Shown: positions 25,374 through 33,787 of the stretch, in pieces
Position numbering within the stretch: the stretch's first letter is position 1
Layout: every line of letters starts with the position of its first letter
NCBI RefSeq assembly: GCF_030651995.1
Contig: NZ_JAUSBN010000044.1
Coordinates: 1-60,529 of the forward strand
Length of the DNA stretch: 60,529 bases
Reading direction: 5' to 3'
Source: Reyranella sp.
GTDB lineage: Bacteria; Pseudomonadota; Alphaproteobacteria; Reyranellales; Reyranellaceae
Program-made: the position numbers and the translations under genes
Notes under the pieces: model-generated
What the model saw: only the letters and a program-made list of their open reading frames with translations
Database searches by the model: none
What the model was told of the DNA's origin: nothing

Positions 25374-26759
25374 ATGGCGGATAACGTTCGTTTCACCCTC
25401 AACGACAGTCAGGTGGAGATCGTCGGCATCCCGCCGATGACCACCCTGCTCGACTGGCTGCGCGACCATCGCGGCCTGCGCGGGACCAAGGAGGGCTGCG
25501 CAGAGGGCGATTGCGGCGCCTGCACCGTGGTTCTGGAGCGCGAGGGCCGCCGCGACGCGGTCAATTCCTGCATCGTCCTGCTGGGCCAGCTCGACGGCCA
25601 GTCGGTGCGCACGGTCGAAGGGCTGAGGGGCGTCGACGGTGGGCCGCACCCGGTCCAGACCGCGATGGCCGAGGCCGATGCCACGCAATGCGGATTCTGC
25701 ACGCCGGGCTTCGTCATGTCGGCCGTGGCCTACGCCAGCGGCGGCGGGACCGCGGATCCGGATGCGATCCACGATGCGCTGGCCGGCAATCTGTGCCGCT
25801 GCACCGGCTACCGGCCGATCGTCGAGGCGATGACGCGGATCGCCGGCCTGGCCGTCGAGCCGCCGCCCGCGCCGCTTGCATCGCCGCGCACGCAGTCGAC
25901 CACATTCGAGGGCGTCTTCTTTGTCCCGCGCAGCCTCGAGGAGCTCCTGGCCCTGCGGGCCGCCCATCCCGAGGCGCGGCTGCTGGCCGGCGGCACCGAT
26001 CTCGGCCTGCTGGCGAGCCGCGAGCGCAAGCCCCCGGAGGCCGTGATCCACCTCCTGCACGTGCCCGAGCTGGCCGCGATCTCTGCGACCGCGGACAAGA
26101 TCACCATAGGCGCCGCTGCGACCTACACCGATGCGGCACCGACCCTGATCGAGGCCTTTCCCGCCTTGCGCCCGTATCTCTCGCGGCTGGGGTCGCGGCA
26201 GATCCGCAACATGGGCACGATCGGCGGCAATATCGGAACGGCCTCGCCGATCGGCGACATGCCGTCGGCGCTGCTGGCGCTGGAAGCCAGCCTGACGCTG
26301 GTCTCGCGGCGGGGCGCGCGCGACGTCCTGCTCGACGATTTCTTCCTCGACTATCGCAGGACGGCGCTGGCGCCCGACGAGATCATCCAGAGTCTCTCGA
26401 TGCCGCGCCTGTGGGAGGGCGAGACCTTCCACTGCGACAAGGTGAGCAAACGCCGCGACCAGGACATCTCGACCGTCGCCGGCGCCTACCGCGTGCGCAT
26501 CCGCAACGGCAAAATCGAGGATGCGCGGCTGGCGTTTGGCGGCATGGCGGCAACCCCGCGCCGGGCGCCTGCGGCCGAGGCGGCCCTGCTGAAGGACGGT
26601 TTTGCGGCCGCCATTGCCGCCATCGGGAAGGACTTCAAGCCGCTCGACGACTGGCGCGGCTCGGCCGCCTATCGACGGCAGGTCGCGGCCAACCTGCTGC
26701 GGCGGCTGGAGCTGCGCCTGGCCGAGCCGGGGCGCGTGCTGGAGGTCGAGGCGCTGTGA
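25374..26759 (+). CDS. xdhA: Xanthine-dehydrogenase-like small subunit (2Fe-2S plus FAD domains)
   Basis: 461 residues. Plant-type [2Fe-2S] Cys at 42, 47, 50 and 66 (GCAEGDCGAC), second cluster Cys 106, 109, 141, 143 (QCGFCTPGF, LCRCTGY), then a molybdopterin-dehydrogenase FAD domain (LLAGGTDLGLLAS, NMGTIGGNIGTASPIGD). Together this is the XdhA architecture. Start ATG 25374; the upstream frame start at 25320 would lie in the shared promoter. Its stop overlaps the GTG of xdhB. Feeds electrons from the Mo site to NAD+. The substrate may be a purine or another N-heterocycle. Confidence 0.93.
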   Translation: MADNVRFTLNDSQVEIVGIPPMTTLLDWLRDHRGLRGTKEGCAEGDCGACTVVLEREGRRDAVNSCIVLLGQLDGQSVRTVEGLRGVDGGPHPVQTAMAEADATQCGFCTPGFVMSAVAYASGGGTADPDAIHDALAGNLCRCTGYRPIVEAMTRIAGLAVEPPPAPLASPRTQSTTFEGVFFVPRSLEELLALRAAHPEARLLAGGTDLGLLASRERKPPEAVIHLLHVPELAAISATADKITIGAAATYTDAAPTLIEAFPALRPYLSRLGSRQIRNMGTIGGNIGTASPIGDMPSALLALEASLTLVSRRGARDVLLDDFFLDYRRTALAPDEIIQSLSMPRLWEGETFHCDKVSKRRDQDISTVAGAYRVRIRNGKIEDARLAFGGMAATPRRAPAAEAALLKDGFAAAIAAIGKDFKPLDDWRGSAAYRRQVAANLLRRLELRLAEPGRVLEVEAL

Positions 26760-29074
26760 GCGGCAAGGTCCACGTCGCGCGACGCCACGACAGCGCGCTG
26801 AAGCACGTCACGGGACAGGCGCTCTATATCGACGACATGCCCGAGCCGCCGGGCACGCTGCATGCAGCCCTGGTGCTGAGCACGGTCGCCTGCGGACGAC
26901 TCGTGAAGACCGATTTCTCCGCAGCGTCGGCAATGCCGGGCGTGGTGGCGGTGCTGGGCCCCCAGGATATTCCCGGGCGAAACGACATCGCGGCCATCGG
27001 CAGGAACGAGCCGCTGTTCGCCGTCGACCGGATCGAGTTCGCGGGCCAGACCCTGGCGATGGTCGTTGCCGAGACCCTCGATGTCGCGCGGGCCGCCGCC
27101 GAAAAGGCCGTCGTCGAGATCGAGGCCGAGGAGCCGGTCCTCGACATCGCGACGGCACTGGCCCGCGAATCCTATGTGCAGGCGCCGGCCACGATCCTGC
27201 GCGGCGATCCGGAGACGACGCTGGCCGCCGCGCCGCATCGCCTCACCGCCGAATTCAGCGTCGGCGGGCAGGAGCATTTCTACCTCGAGGGCCAGATCGC
27301 CTTCGCGCTGCCCGGCGAGGATGGCGACATCACCGTCCATTCCTCGACCCAGCATCCGACCGAGGTCCAGCATGTCTGCGCCCGGCTACTCGGCTGGGAC
27401 TTCAACCGCGTGACGGCGGTCGTTCGGCGTCTGGGCGGTGGCTTCGGTGGCAAGGAGAGCAATGCCACCTGGGTCGCGGCCGCGGCAGCCGTCGCGGCGA
27501 ACCATACCGGCCGGCCGGTGAAGCTTCGCCTGCCGCGCGAGGTCGACATGCTGACGACCGGCAAGCGCCATGGCTTCGACTACCGCTACACGGTGGGCTT
27601 CGACAATGAAGGCCGCGTGCTGGCGCTTGACGCCGTGCTCGCGGCCGATGCCGGCTGGAGTCTCGACATGACTCCCGGCGTCGTGACGCGGGCGCTCACC
27701 CATACGGACAACGCCTACTGGATCCCGCATTTCCGGGCCGTGGGCTATGCCTGCCGCACCAACAAGCAGTCGAACACGGCGTTCCGCGGCTTCGGCGGAC
27801 CGCAGGGCGTCGTGATGATGGAGGATGCGCTCGACCGGATCGCGCTCCATCTGGGGCGCGATCCGGTCGAGGTGCGCGCGCTCAACTTCTATGCCGAGGG
27901 CCGGGACGAAACGCCTTACGGCCAGACGGTCGACGAGAATCATCTGGAGCGCTGCTGGGCCGAAGTGAAGGCCGGCGGCGAACTGGAGCGGCGGCGGGCC
28001 GAGATCGATGCCTTCAATGCGGCCAACCCCGTGCTGAAGCGCGGGCTGGGACTCTTTCCGCTTAAGTTCGGCATCTCCTTCAACCTGCCGCACATGAACC
28101 AGGCGGGCGCGCTGGTGCATGTTTATACCGACGGGTCGATCCGCCTGAACCATGGCGGCACCGAGATGGGGCAGGGGCTGTTCATCAAGGTGGCCCAGGT
28201 GGTGGCCGAAGTGTTCCAGGTCGATGTCGACCGCATCCGGCCGTCCGCCACCTCGACCGCCGAGGTGCCCAACACCTCGGCGACTGCGGCCTCGACGGGC
28301 TCGGACCTCAACGGATGGGCGGCGTGGGAGGCGGCGAACACGATCCGCGGGCGCATGGTGGCCTTTGCCGCCGAGCATTTCGGCGTGGCCGAAGCCGACA
28401 TCGAATTCGCCGACGGCAACGTGCGCATCGCCAAGCCCGGCAGCAACCAGGTGCTGAGCTTCGGCGAGCTCGCCCGGCTGTGTTGGCTGGGTCGCGTTTC
28501 GCTCTCCTCGACCGGCTACTACAAGACGCCCAGAATCCATTGGGATCCGGCCACGATGCGCGGCCGGCCGTTCTTCTACTTCTCCTTTGGCGCCGCGATG
28601 GCGGAGGTCGCGATCGACACGCTGACCGGCGAGAGCCGCGTACTGCGCGCCGACCTCGTCCAGGATTGCGGCCAGTCGCTCAATCCCGCGATCGACCTCG
28701 GCCAGATCGAGGGCGCCTTCGTGCAGGGCCAGGGCTGGTTCACCTGCGAGGAACTGTGGTGGGACGCCAAGGGCCGGCTGCGCACGGCGGGTCCGTCGAC
28801 CTACAAGATCCCCGGCAGCCGCGACGTGCCGCCGGTGTTCAATGTCAGGCTGCTCGAGAACGCGCCCTCGCGCGAGGCGACGATCTTCCGCTCCAAGGCG
28901 GTGGGTGAGCCGCCGCTGATGCTCGCGACTGCGGTCTGGACAGCCCTCAAGGACGCGATCGGCGCGGCGGGCAACGGCAAGGTGCCGGTGCGGCTCGACG
29001 CGCCGGCTACGCCCGAGCGCGTGCTCGCGGCGGTCGAGCAGGTTCGGCGGGAGACCCGAACAGCCGCTCCATGA
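26756..29074 (+). CDS. xdhB: Xanthine-dehydrogenase-like large (molybdopterin) subunit
   Basis: 772 residues from GTG 26756 overlapping the xdhA stop (GTGA). Typical XdhB start: VHVARRHDSALKHVTGQALY then IDDMPEPPGTLHAALVLS. Moco-binding blocks GQEHFYLEGQIAFA, RLGGGFGGKE, FRGFGGPQGVVMMEDA, and the catalytic-Glu region GEPPLMLATAVWTALKDAI near the end. No XdhC insertion chaperone is in the window. The last 68 bases overlap the convergent TetR gene. Oxidises purines (hypoxanthine/xanthine) in known members. Confidence 0.94.
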   Translation: MSGKVHVARRHDSALKHVTGQALYIDDMPEPPGTLHAALVLSTVACGRLVKTDFSAASAMPGVVAVLGPQDIPGRNDIAAIGRNEPLFAVDRIEFAGQTLAMVVAETLDVARAAAEKAVVEIEAEEPVLDIATALARESYVQAPATILRGDPETTLAAAPHRLTAEFSVGGQEHFYLEGQIAFALPGEDGDITVHSSTQHPTEVQHVCARLLGWDFNRVTAVVRRLGGGFGGKESNATWVAAAAAVAANHTGRPVKLRLPREVDMLTTGKRHGFDYRYTVGFDNEGRVLALDAVLAADAGWSLDMTPGVVTRALTHTDNAYWIPHFRAVGYACRTNKQSNTAFRGFGGPQGVVMMEDALDRIALHLGRDPVEVRALNFYAEGRDETPYGQTVDENHLERCWAEVKAGGELERRRAEIDAFNAANPVLKRGLGLFPLKFGISFNLPHMNQAGALVHVYTDGSIRLNHGGTEMGQGLFIKVAQVVAEVFQVDVDRIRPSATSTAEVPNTSATAASTGSDLNGWAAWEAANTIRGRMVAFAAEHFGVAEADIEFADGNVRIAKPGSNQVLSFGELARLCWLGRVSLSSTGYYKTPRIHWDPATMRGRPFFYFSFGAAMAEVAIDTLTGESRVLRADLVQDCGQSLNPAIDLGQIEGAFVQGQGWFTCEELWWDAKGRLRTAGPSTYKIPGSRDVPPVFNVRLLENAPSREATIFRSKAVGEPPLMLATAVWTALKDAIGAAGNGKVPVRLDAPATPERVLAAVEQVRRETRTAAP

Positions 29075-29645
29075 GCTGGACCAGGGTACGGTCCATCTCG
29101 CGGCGTGCGGCCTTTTCGTCCGTGGCTTCGGCGACCCACAGAGCGGCTTCGTTGAAGGCGCCGGAGAGAAGGAACGTGACCGGCTCGACGCCGAGGCCCG
29201 GATTCGGATGCGCCGCCAGCACCGCCGCCACGCCCTCGCGCAGCGAGCGCAGCCCATGCGGCGCATCGATCTCGCGCCAGCGATGCCAGCCCAGCACGGC
29301 GGGCGCATCGATCAGGTAGATGCGGCGCACGGCGGGATCGAGGCAGGCATCGAGGAAGGCGCGCGTGCCCTCGATCAGCGCCTGCAGCGGATCGCCGACG
29401 GGCTCGGCCCTCTTGTCGATCGCCGCCGCGATCTCGCGCGCCACCTCTTCCACGATGGCCTCGAACACCGCGCGCTTGTCCTTGAAGTGATAGTAGAGCG
29501 CCCCGCGCGTCACCTCGGCCCGCTGCACGATCTCCTCGGTCGCCGCCGCATCGTAGCCGGAGGCGGCGAAGATCAGCCGGGCTTCCCGCAGCAACGTCGC
29601 GCGCGTGACGGCCAGCCGCTCCGCCTGCGTTCGCGGTCTTGACAT
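29007..29645 (-). CDS. TetR/AcrR-family transcriptional regulator
   Basis: 212 residues. N-terminal helix-turn-helix at about 32-56 (ATEEIVQRAEVTRGALYYHF) with the invariant YYHFKDK recognition region; variable effector-binding C-terminal half. It is divergent from a glyoxalase-fold gene, and two matching palindromes occupy the 66-base gap, one overlapping its own start. Autoregulation and control of the divergent gene pair are inferred. Its 3' end overlaps xdhB antisense by 68 bases. Confidence 0.94.
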   Translation of the reverse strand: MSRPRTQAERLAVTRATLLREARLIFAASGYDAAATEEIVQRAEVTRGALYYHFKDKRAVFEAIVEEVAREIAAAIDKRAEPVGDPLQALIEGTRAFLDACLDPAVRRIYLIDAPAVLGWHRWREIDAPHGLRSLREGVAAVLAAHPNPGLGVEPVTFLLSGAFNEAALWVAEATDEKAARREMDRTLVQLMERLFGSPAEPARPPRARARA

Positions 29646-29662
29646 ACATACATCCTGTATCT
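29646..29662. promoter_or_regulatory. TetR operator-like palindrome 1
   Basis: ACATAC-5 nt-GTATCT, one mismatch from the perfect inverted repeat at 29672-29688. It directly abuts the TetR start codon, so binding would repress the regulator itself. Confidence 0.65.
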
Positions 29663-29671
29663 AAATCGTTC

Positions 29672-29688
29672 ACATACTGATTGTATGT
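29672..29688. promoter_or_regulatory. TetR operator-like palindrome 2
   Basis: Perfect ACATAC-TGATT-GTATGT inverted repeat, 17 bases, 24 bases before the glyoxalase-fold start codon. Same arm sequence and spacing as site 1, centres 26 bases apart, as expected for two dimers on one DNA stretch. Confidence 0.75.
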
Positions 29689-29711
29689 AAATGGCCGGAG
29701 AGGAGAGGGCA

Positions 29712-30137
29712 ATGCAGCTCAGGGAATTCTACACCGTGCTCTGCACCGACGACGTCGCCGGCACCGCCGCGTTTTGGGAGAAGCATTTCGGCTTCCGCCG
29801 CGCCTTCGAGTCGGATTGGTACGTCCATCTCACCAGCAGGGACTCGGACAAGGCGAACCTCGCCATCCTCGACTATCGCCACGAGACGATCCCCGCGCCG
29901 TTCCGGCGGAAGGCATCGGGTGTGCTGGTGAACGTCGAGGTCGACGATGTCGATGCGCTCTATGCCCAGGCGCAGGCGGCGGGACTGAAGATTCACCTGC
30001 CGCTGCGCGACGAACCTTTCGGCCAGCGGCACTTCATCACCGAGGATCCCAACGGCATCGCCATCGACGTCATCAAGCCGATTCAGCCGAGCGCCGAGTT
30101 CGCCCAGCAATACGCGCCGGACTCGCTGCCACGTTGA
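29712..30137 (+). CDS. VOC (glyoxalase/bleomycin-resistance fold) protein
   Basis: 141 residues from ATG 29712 (GGAGAGG just upstream). Paired beta-alpha-beta-beta-beta modules: [37 protein letters not shown], then [19 protein letters not shown] and [17 protein letters not shown]. Metal ligands of the glyoxalase class are plausible (H at [11 protein letters not shown] at the strand end) but not certain. Adjacent, divergent TetR gene and operator sites suggest induction by a small reactive or xenobiotic compound. An SDR gene follows 47 bases later. Confidence 0.88.
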   Translation: MQLREFYTVLCTDDVAGTAAFWEKHFGFRRAFESDWYVHLTSRDSDKANLAILDYRHETIPAPFRRKASGVLVNVEVDDVDALYAQAQAAGLKIHLPLRDEPFGQRHFITEDPNGIAIDVIKPIQPSAEFAQQYAPDSLPR

Positions 30138-30184
30138 TCGATGGATAAGGTGTCGCCCGATTTTGAAGCTTTCGGGAGGACAAG

Positions 30185-30982
30185 ATGGACGTACGTATGG
30201 ATGGCCGCGTGGCCGTGATCACCGGCGCGAGCACGGGCCTGGGCCTCGCCATGGCCAAGGAGTTCGCGGCGTCGGGCGCGTCGGTCGCACTGCTGGCGCG
30301 CAAGCAGGACGCGCTGGCTGCCGCGAAGGCCGAGGTGCAGAAGGCGGCGGGCAAGGCCAATATCAAGATCGAGGCCTATTCCTGCGACGTCGCGAAGGCC
30401 GCGCCGATCGCCGACACGTTCAAGAAGATCGAGGCCGAGTTCGGCAAGGTCGACATCGTCGTGAACAATGCCGGCATCAGCCACGCCAAGTCGTTCGAGA
30501 CCGTGACCGACGAGGACTGGCAGGGCGACCTCGACCTCAAGCTGTTTGCCGCCATCCGTCTCAGCCGCGCGGCGATCCCCGGCATGCGCGAGCGCAAGTG
30601 GGGCCGCATCGTCAACGTGCTGAACATCGGCGCCAAGGCGCCGACCGCCAACTCGACGCCGACCAGCGTCAGCCGCGCCGCGGGCCTCGCCCTCACCAAG
30701 GCGATGAGCCAGGAACTCGCCAAGGACAACATCCTCGTCAACGCGATGCTCGTGGGCCTCATCGAGAGCGACCAGTGGGCGCGCCGCCACAAGACCGCGG
30801 CGGGCGAGGGCAAGACCTATGAGGAATTCCTGGCCGGCATGGCCAAGGGCCGCATCCCGCTCGGCCGCATGGGCAAGGCCGAGGAATTCGCCCGCATGGC
30901 CTGCTTCCTCTGCTCCGACGCCGGCTCCTTCATCACCGGCGTCGCCATCAACGTCGACGGCGGCGCCAGCCCGGTGGTCTAG
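30185..30982 (+). CDS. SDR-family protein without the catalytic Tyr-Lys pair
   Basis: 265 residues with a full Rossmann cofactor site (TGASTGLG 13-20, VNNAG 93-97) and SDR C terminus (ITGVAINVDGG). At the active site the segment reads T160-S-V-S-R164 in place of Y-x3-K, and the usual Ser is Asn (VNVLNIG). All three catalytic positions are changed, so ordinary alcohol/ketone chemistry is doubtful. A subgroup of SDR annotated proteins seems to share this PTSVSRAAGLALTKA layout. Co-oriented with the TetR-linked glyoxalase gene and preceded by GGGAGG. Confidence 0.87.
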   Translation: MDVRMDGRVAVITGASTGLGLAMAKEFAASGASVALLARKQDALAAAKAEVQKAAGKANIKIEAYSCDVAKAAPIADTFKKIEAEFGKVDIVVNNAGISHAKSFETVTDEDWQGDLDLKLFAAIRLSRAAIPGMRERKWGRIVNVLNIGAKAPTANSTPTSVSRAAGLALTKAMSQELAKDNILVNAMLVGLIESDQWARRHKTAAGEGKTYEEFLAGMAKGRIPLGRMGKAEEFARMACFLCSDAGSFITGVAINVDGGASPVV

Positions 30983-30997
30983 CGACAGTCAGCACCA

Positions 30998-31133
30998 ACC
31001 TCATGCTGAGGAGGCTGCCCCTCGAGTACCTCGGGGTAAACTCCGCAGCCGTCTCGAAGCATGGGCACGAGCACTGCGCCTGTTGCCCACCCTTCGAGAC
31101 GCGGTCCTGCGGACCGCTCCTCAGGGTGAGGTC
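30998..31133. repeat. Dispersed palindromic repeat, copy C (long-arm variant)
   Basis: Left arm CCTCATGCTGAGGAG is followed by an extra segment ending GGGGTAAACTCCGCAGCC before the inner arm GTCTCGAAGCATGGGCA; the right half is CCCACCCTTCGAGACG ... GCTCCTCAGGGTGAGG. The same extra segment, inverted, is in copy E (59161-59190), so these two form a subtype. It sits between the 3' ends of convergent SDR and GNAT genes and may act as their terminator. Confidence 0.85.
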
Positions 31134-31157
31134 GTTTTTGATCGGGGCGAGAAGGTC

Positions 31158-31586
31158 CTAGAAGTCCTTCGACAGAAAGTAGCGTGTGTTGCCAGGTGGG
31201 TAGTCGGGGATTTCCCCGAACACACGGTAACCGTTGCGCTCGTAGACGCGCCTCGCTTCGGCGCTGAATGTTTCGAGCCAGGCGCCGATGCAATTGCGGC
31301 GCTTCGCTTCGGCTTCGGCCTGTTGCAGCAGCTTTGAGCCGAGTCCCCTGCCGCGCAAAGATTCGGGGATGAACAGCAGCTCGACGAACATTCGGCGAAA
31401 GCCGGTGCGGCCATAGAGGCCGCCGAGCAATGTCCCGTCCCTCGATCGAATCGTGATCGCGAGCGGTGCGCCGTCAATCGGGCCGAGCAGCGCGGTGTTG
31501 AAGGCACGCAACCCCTTGCCCAGCTCGTCACGCATATCGGCAGGCGGCGCATCGGTCAGGGCAATTTCGAAATCGATGTCGGTCAC
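31158..31586 (-). CDS. GNAT-family N-acetyltransferase
   Basis: 142 residues starting at GTG 31586. Acetyl-CoA-binding motif A is clear: VELLFIPESLRGRGLGSKLL (about 67-86, core R-G-x-G-L-G), then AEAEAKRRNCIGAWLETFS and the final YERNGYRVFGEIPDYPPG. Acceptor substrate unknown; cytoplasmic. It begins 10 bases after the stop of the Coq4-like gene on the same strand and may share its transcript. Confidence 0.88.
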   Translation of the reverse strand: MTDIDFEIALTDAPPADMRDELGKGLRAFNTALLGPIDGAPLAITIRSRDGTLLGGLYGRTGFRRMFVELLFIPESLRGRGLGSKLLQQAEAEAKRRNCIGAWLETFSAEARRVYERNGYRVFGEIPDYPPGNTRYFLSKDF

Positions 31587-31596
31587 GTGATCGCCT

Positions 31597-32553
31597 TTAA
31601 CGCCGGTTCCCCGGCGGCGTCACGTTCCAGTGGCGGCGCAGCTCGTCGAGATCGTGCTCGACCCAGTCCCAGACGTTCCACGTCGGATCGAACAGGTCGA
31701 CCGTCATCTCGGCGCCGCGCGCCCAGGCGTGCCAGAACTCGTCGGGATCGAGGCCGCCCTTGCCGGCGTGGCCCACGTCGTTCAGCTGCTCGCCGAAGTG
31801 AAAGAAGAAGATCACCGGCAGGATGTGGCCGCTCATCGGATTGATCGGATGCATGCCGGCCGTGAAGGTCGAGACGAGGAGCTCGCCGCGCGCGCTGGTG
31901 TCGTAGCCCGAGATCACGTGCGTCGAATCGTGCGCCGTGCCGAAGGCGGCGTTGAGCGCCGCCGGATCGCCGGGGAAGGGATAGCCGTTCGCCTTGTCGA
32001 AATCCCACAGGGCCTTGCCGAAACTGTTCTGCGGCAGACGGCCCAGCGCCTCGTAGCGCGCGACCAGCGTCGGATCGGCATTGGCGCCGGCGTACGGCCG
32101 GATCCAGATGTCGGGATCGAGCCCTTCAGAGGATCGGCTGAGTACGCTGTCGAAATTCTTGCGCCACATGTCGGCGGTGGCCCAGGCGAGATGTCCCGAG
32201 GCCGCTTCGACGAGGTCGGTGAGATAGTCGGCCTCGATGTCGAGGGCGCGGGAATATTCCAGCACGCGCCTGAGCTTGCCGCGATCGAGCGTGCCGTCGA
32301 CCATTGCCATGACGGCGAGATACTTCACCGCCTCCTCCGCCAGCGCGCGGTCCGGCAGCGCCGCGACGAGGTCGGCCGGCTCGACCGCGGGAAGCGTGCC
32401 GAGATCGGTGAGGCCGCGGCGGCGCAGCAGATAGTGCCCCGCCGCCAGGATGCTCGCCGTGTCGGCGTAGCTGAGCGCCCGCCCGCCGGCCAGCGCCACC
32501 TGACGCATGGCGCCCAGGATGGCGTCGCTCTCGCGAGGACCGACGGCGCGCAC
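31597..32553 (-). CDS. Coq4-like metal-motif protein with TerB-like helical N-terminal region
   Basis: About 318 residues from GTG 32553 (an ATG at 32508 is the alternative). Residues 70-110 (AEEAVKYLAVMAMVDGTLDR then KLRRVLEYSRALDI) look like a TerB-type helical domain. Residues 208-224 read H-D-S-T-H, eleven residues, then E: exactly the HDxxH-x11-E zinc motif of Coq4, with the VISGYDTSARGE surroundings also Coq4-like. Coq4 acts in ubiquinone ring decarboxylation/hydroxylation in the yeast Q complex. The combination is not one I know by name. It follows a thiolase remnant by five bases. Confidence 0.65.
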   Translation of the reverse strand: MRAVGPRESDAILGAMRQVALAGGRALSYADTASILAAGHYLLRRRGLTDLGTLPAVEPADLVAALPDRALAEEAVKYLAVMAMVDGTLDRGKLRRVLEYSRALDIEADYLTDLVEAASGHLAWATADMWRKNFDSVLSRSSEGLDPDIWIRPYAGANADPTLVARYEALGRLPQNSFGKALWDFDKANGYPFPGDPAALNAAFGTAHDSTHVISGYDTSARGELLVSTFTAGMHPINPMSGHILPVIFFFHFGEQLNDVGHAGKGGLDPDEFWHAWARGAEMTVDLFDPTWNVWDWVEHDLDELRRHWNVTPPGNRR

Positions 32554-32558
32554 GCGCT

Positions 32559-33236
32559 TTAGCGGATCGGCTCGAGGATGCTCACATAGTTGGCGACGGC
32601 GGCGCCGCCCATGTTGAACACGCCGCCCAGCTTCGCCTTGGGCAGTTGCAGGCCTTCCGGCGCGGTGCCCGAGAGCTGCATCGCCGACATCACGTGCATG
32701 CTGACGCCGGTGGCGCCGACCGGATGGCCCTTGGCCTTGAGGCCGCCCGAGACGTTGACCGGCAGCTTGCCGTCGCGCTCGACCCAGCCTTCGTGGATGG
32801 CGCGCTCGCCTTCGCCCGGCGCCGTGAGGCCCATCGCCTCGTACTCGATCAGCTCGGCCGAGGTGAAGCAGTCGTGGCTCTCGACGAAGGAGAGGTCGAG
32901 CAGGTCGAGATGCGCCGACTTCAGCGCCCGCTGCCAGGCGAGCTGCGGCCCCTCGAACTTGATGATGTCGCGGCGGCTCATCGGCAGGAAATCGTTGACG
33001 TGCTCGGCGGCACGGAAGGCGATCGCCTGTTTCATTCCGAGCGCCGTGCCGACATCGGTCAGGATCACCGCCGCCGCACCGTCCGTGACGGGCGAGCAGT
33101 CTGTGCGCTTCAGCGGGCCGGCGACGAAGGGGTTCTTGTCCGACGGCGTGCGGCAGAACTCGTAGGCGAACTCCTTCTGGAAGTGCGCATAGGGATTCTT
33201 GGCGCCATTCTGGGCGATGCAAGAGCCTCCGCGCGG
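32559..33236 (-). pseudogene. Thiolase (SCP2/acetyl-CoA acetyltransferase-like), 5'-truncated
   Basis: The readable frame covers only the last ~225 residues of a thiolase: NPYAHFQKEFAYEFCRTPSD, VTDGAAAVILTD, VESHDCFTSAELIEYEAMGL, VNVSGGLKAKGHPVGATG (active-site His) and GGVFNMGGAAVANYVSIL. It is closed upstream by TGA at 33237-33239 with no start codon, and the ~190 N-terminal residues with the nucleophilic Cys are absent. A GTG at 33068 could start a 169-residue piece, but that would not be an enzyme. The gene is a remnant; the break lies 71 bases from the next plus-strand gene. Confidence 0.85.
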
Positions 33237-33307
33237 TCAGCGCGGCGCCCAAATTCCGCCGCGCGGCGGGTGTTGACTGCGCCCCTCAACCGGAGCCTCA
33301 CTGGTAT

Positions 33308-33694
33308 ATGGCCGCCTCCCTTCCGCCGCCCGAACAGACGACACAAGAGCAGCCGGCGCCGCGCTGGCCCTGGATCATGGGCGGGCTGCTGGGCGGGTTC
33401 TTCCTGCTCGCCGCTGGGCTGGGGCTGGGCTGGTACCTCTTCTACCGACCGATCGTGAACGTGGCGGTCCAGCTGCCGGCGCCGCCGGCGCCCCCCGCGC
33501 CGGCCGGTCCCGACGCCGCGCAGGTGAAGGCGCTGGAAGAGCAGATCGAGAAGCAGAAGCTCGCGAACAGGCAGATCGAGGATCAGATCGCGACCTTGAA
33601 GGAGCGTCTCCGCGCCGACGTCTGCACCGCAAAGGATCCGGCCGGCAAGGCGGCACCCGCCGCGCCGCCCGCGCCAGCCGGCCAGAAGACCTGA
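33308..33694 (+). CDS. Small membrane-anchored coiled-coil protein, unknown function
   Basis: 128 residues. One transmembrane segment (about 22-46, WIMGGLLGGFFLLAAGLGLG), a short PAPPAPPAPAG linker, a coiled coil (ALEEQIEKQKLANRQIEDQI, about 78-97) and an Ala/Pro tail with a single Cys (VCTAKD). No family recognised. The TM, Pro-rich linker and coiled-coil layout echoes the SrfA-like proteins further on, but no sequence similarity is evident. Lies upstream of cyoA on the same strand. Confidence 0.7.
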   Translation: MAASLPPPEQTTQEQPAPRWPWIMGGLLGGFFLLAAGLGLGWYLFYRPIVNVAVQLPAPPAPPAPAGPDAAQVKALEEQIEKQKLANRQIEDQIATLKERLRADVCTAKDPAGKAAPAAPPAPAGQKT

Positions 33695-33787
33695 TTCTCG
33701 AACCCAAACGTAACAAAAGAATCGTTGCTCAAGACAAGAGCGAGCTTCACTGTCGCCTGAGTGTTCAAGACATCGGGGCGAGGGAGC

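Noticed and set aside
31597..33252. 551-codon frame joining the Coq4-like gene with upstream sequence
   Set aside because: The upstream half runs in the wrong frame through the thiolase remnant, whose own frame carries clear thiolase motifs; the Coq4-like gene starts at 32553 or 32508.
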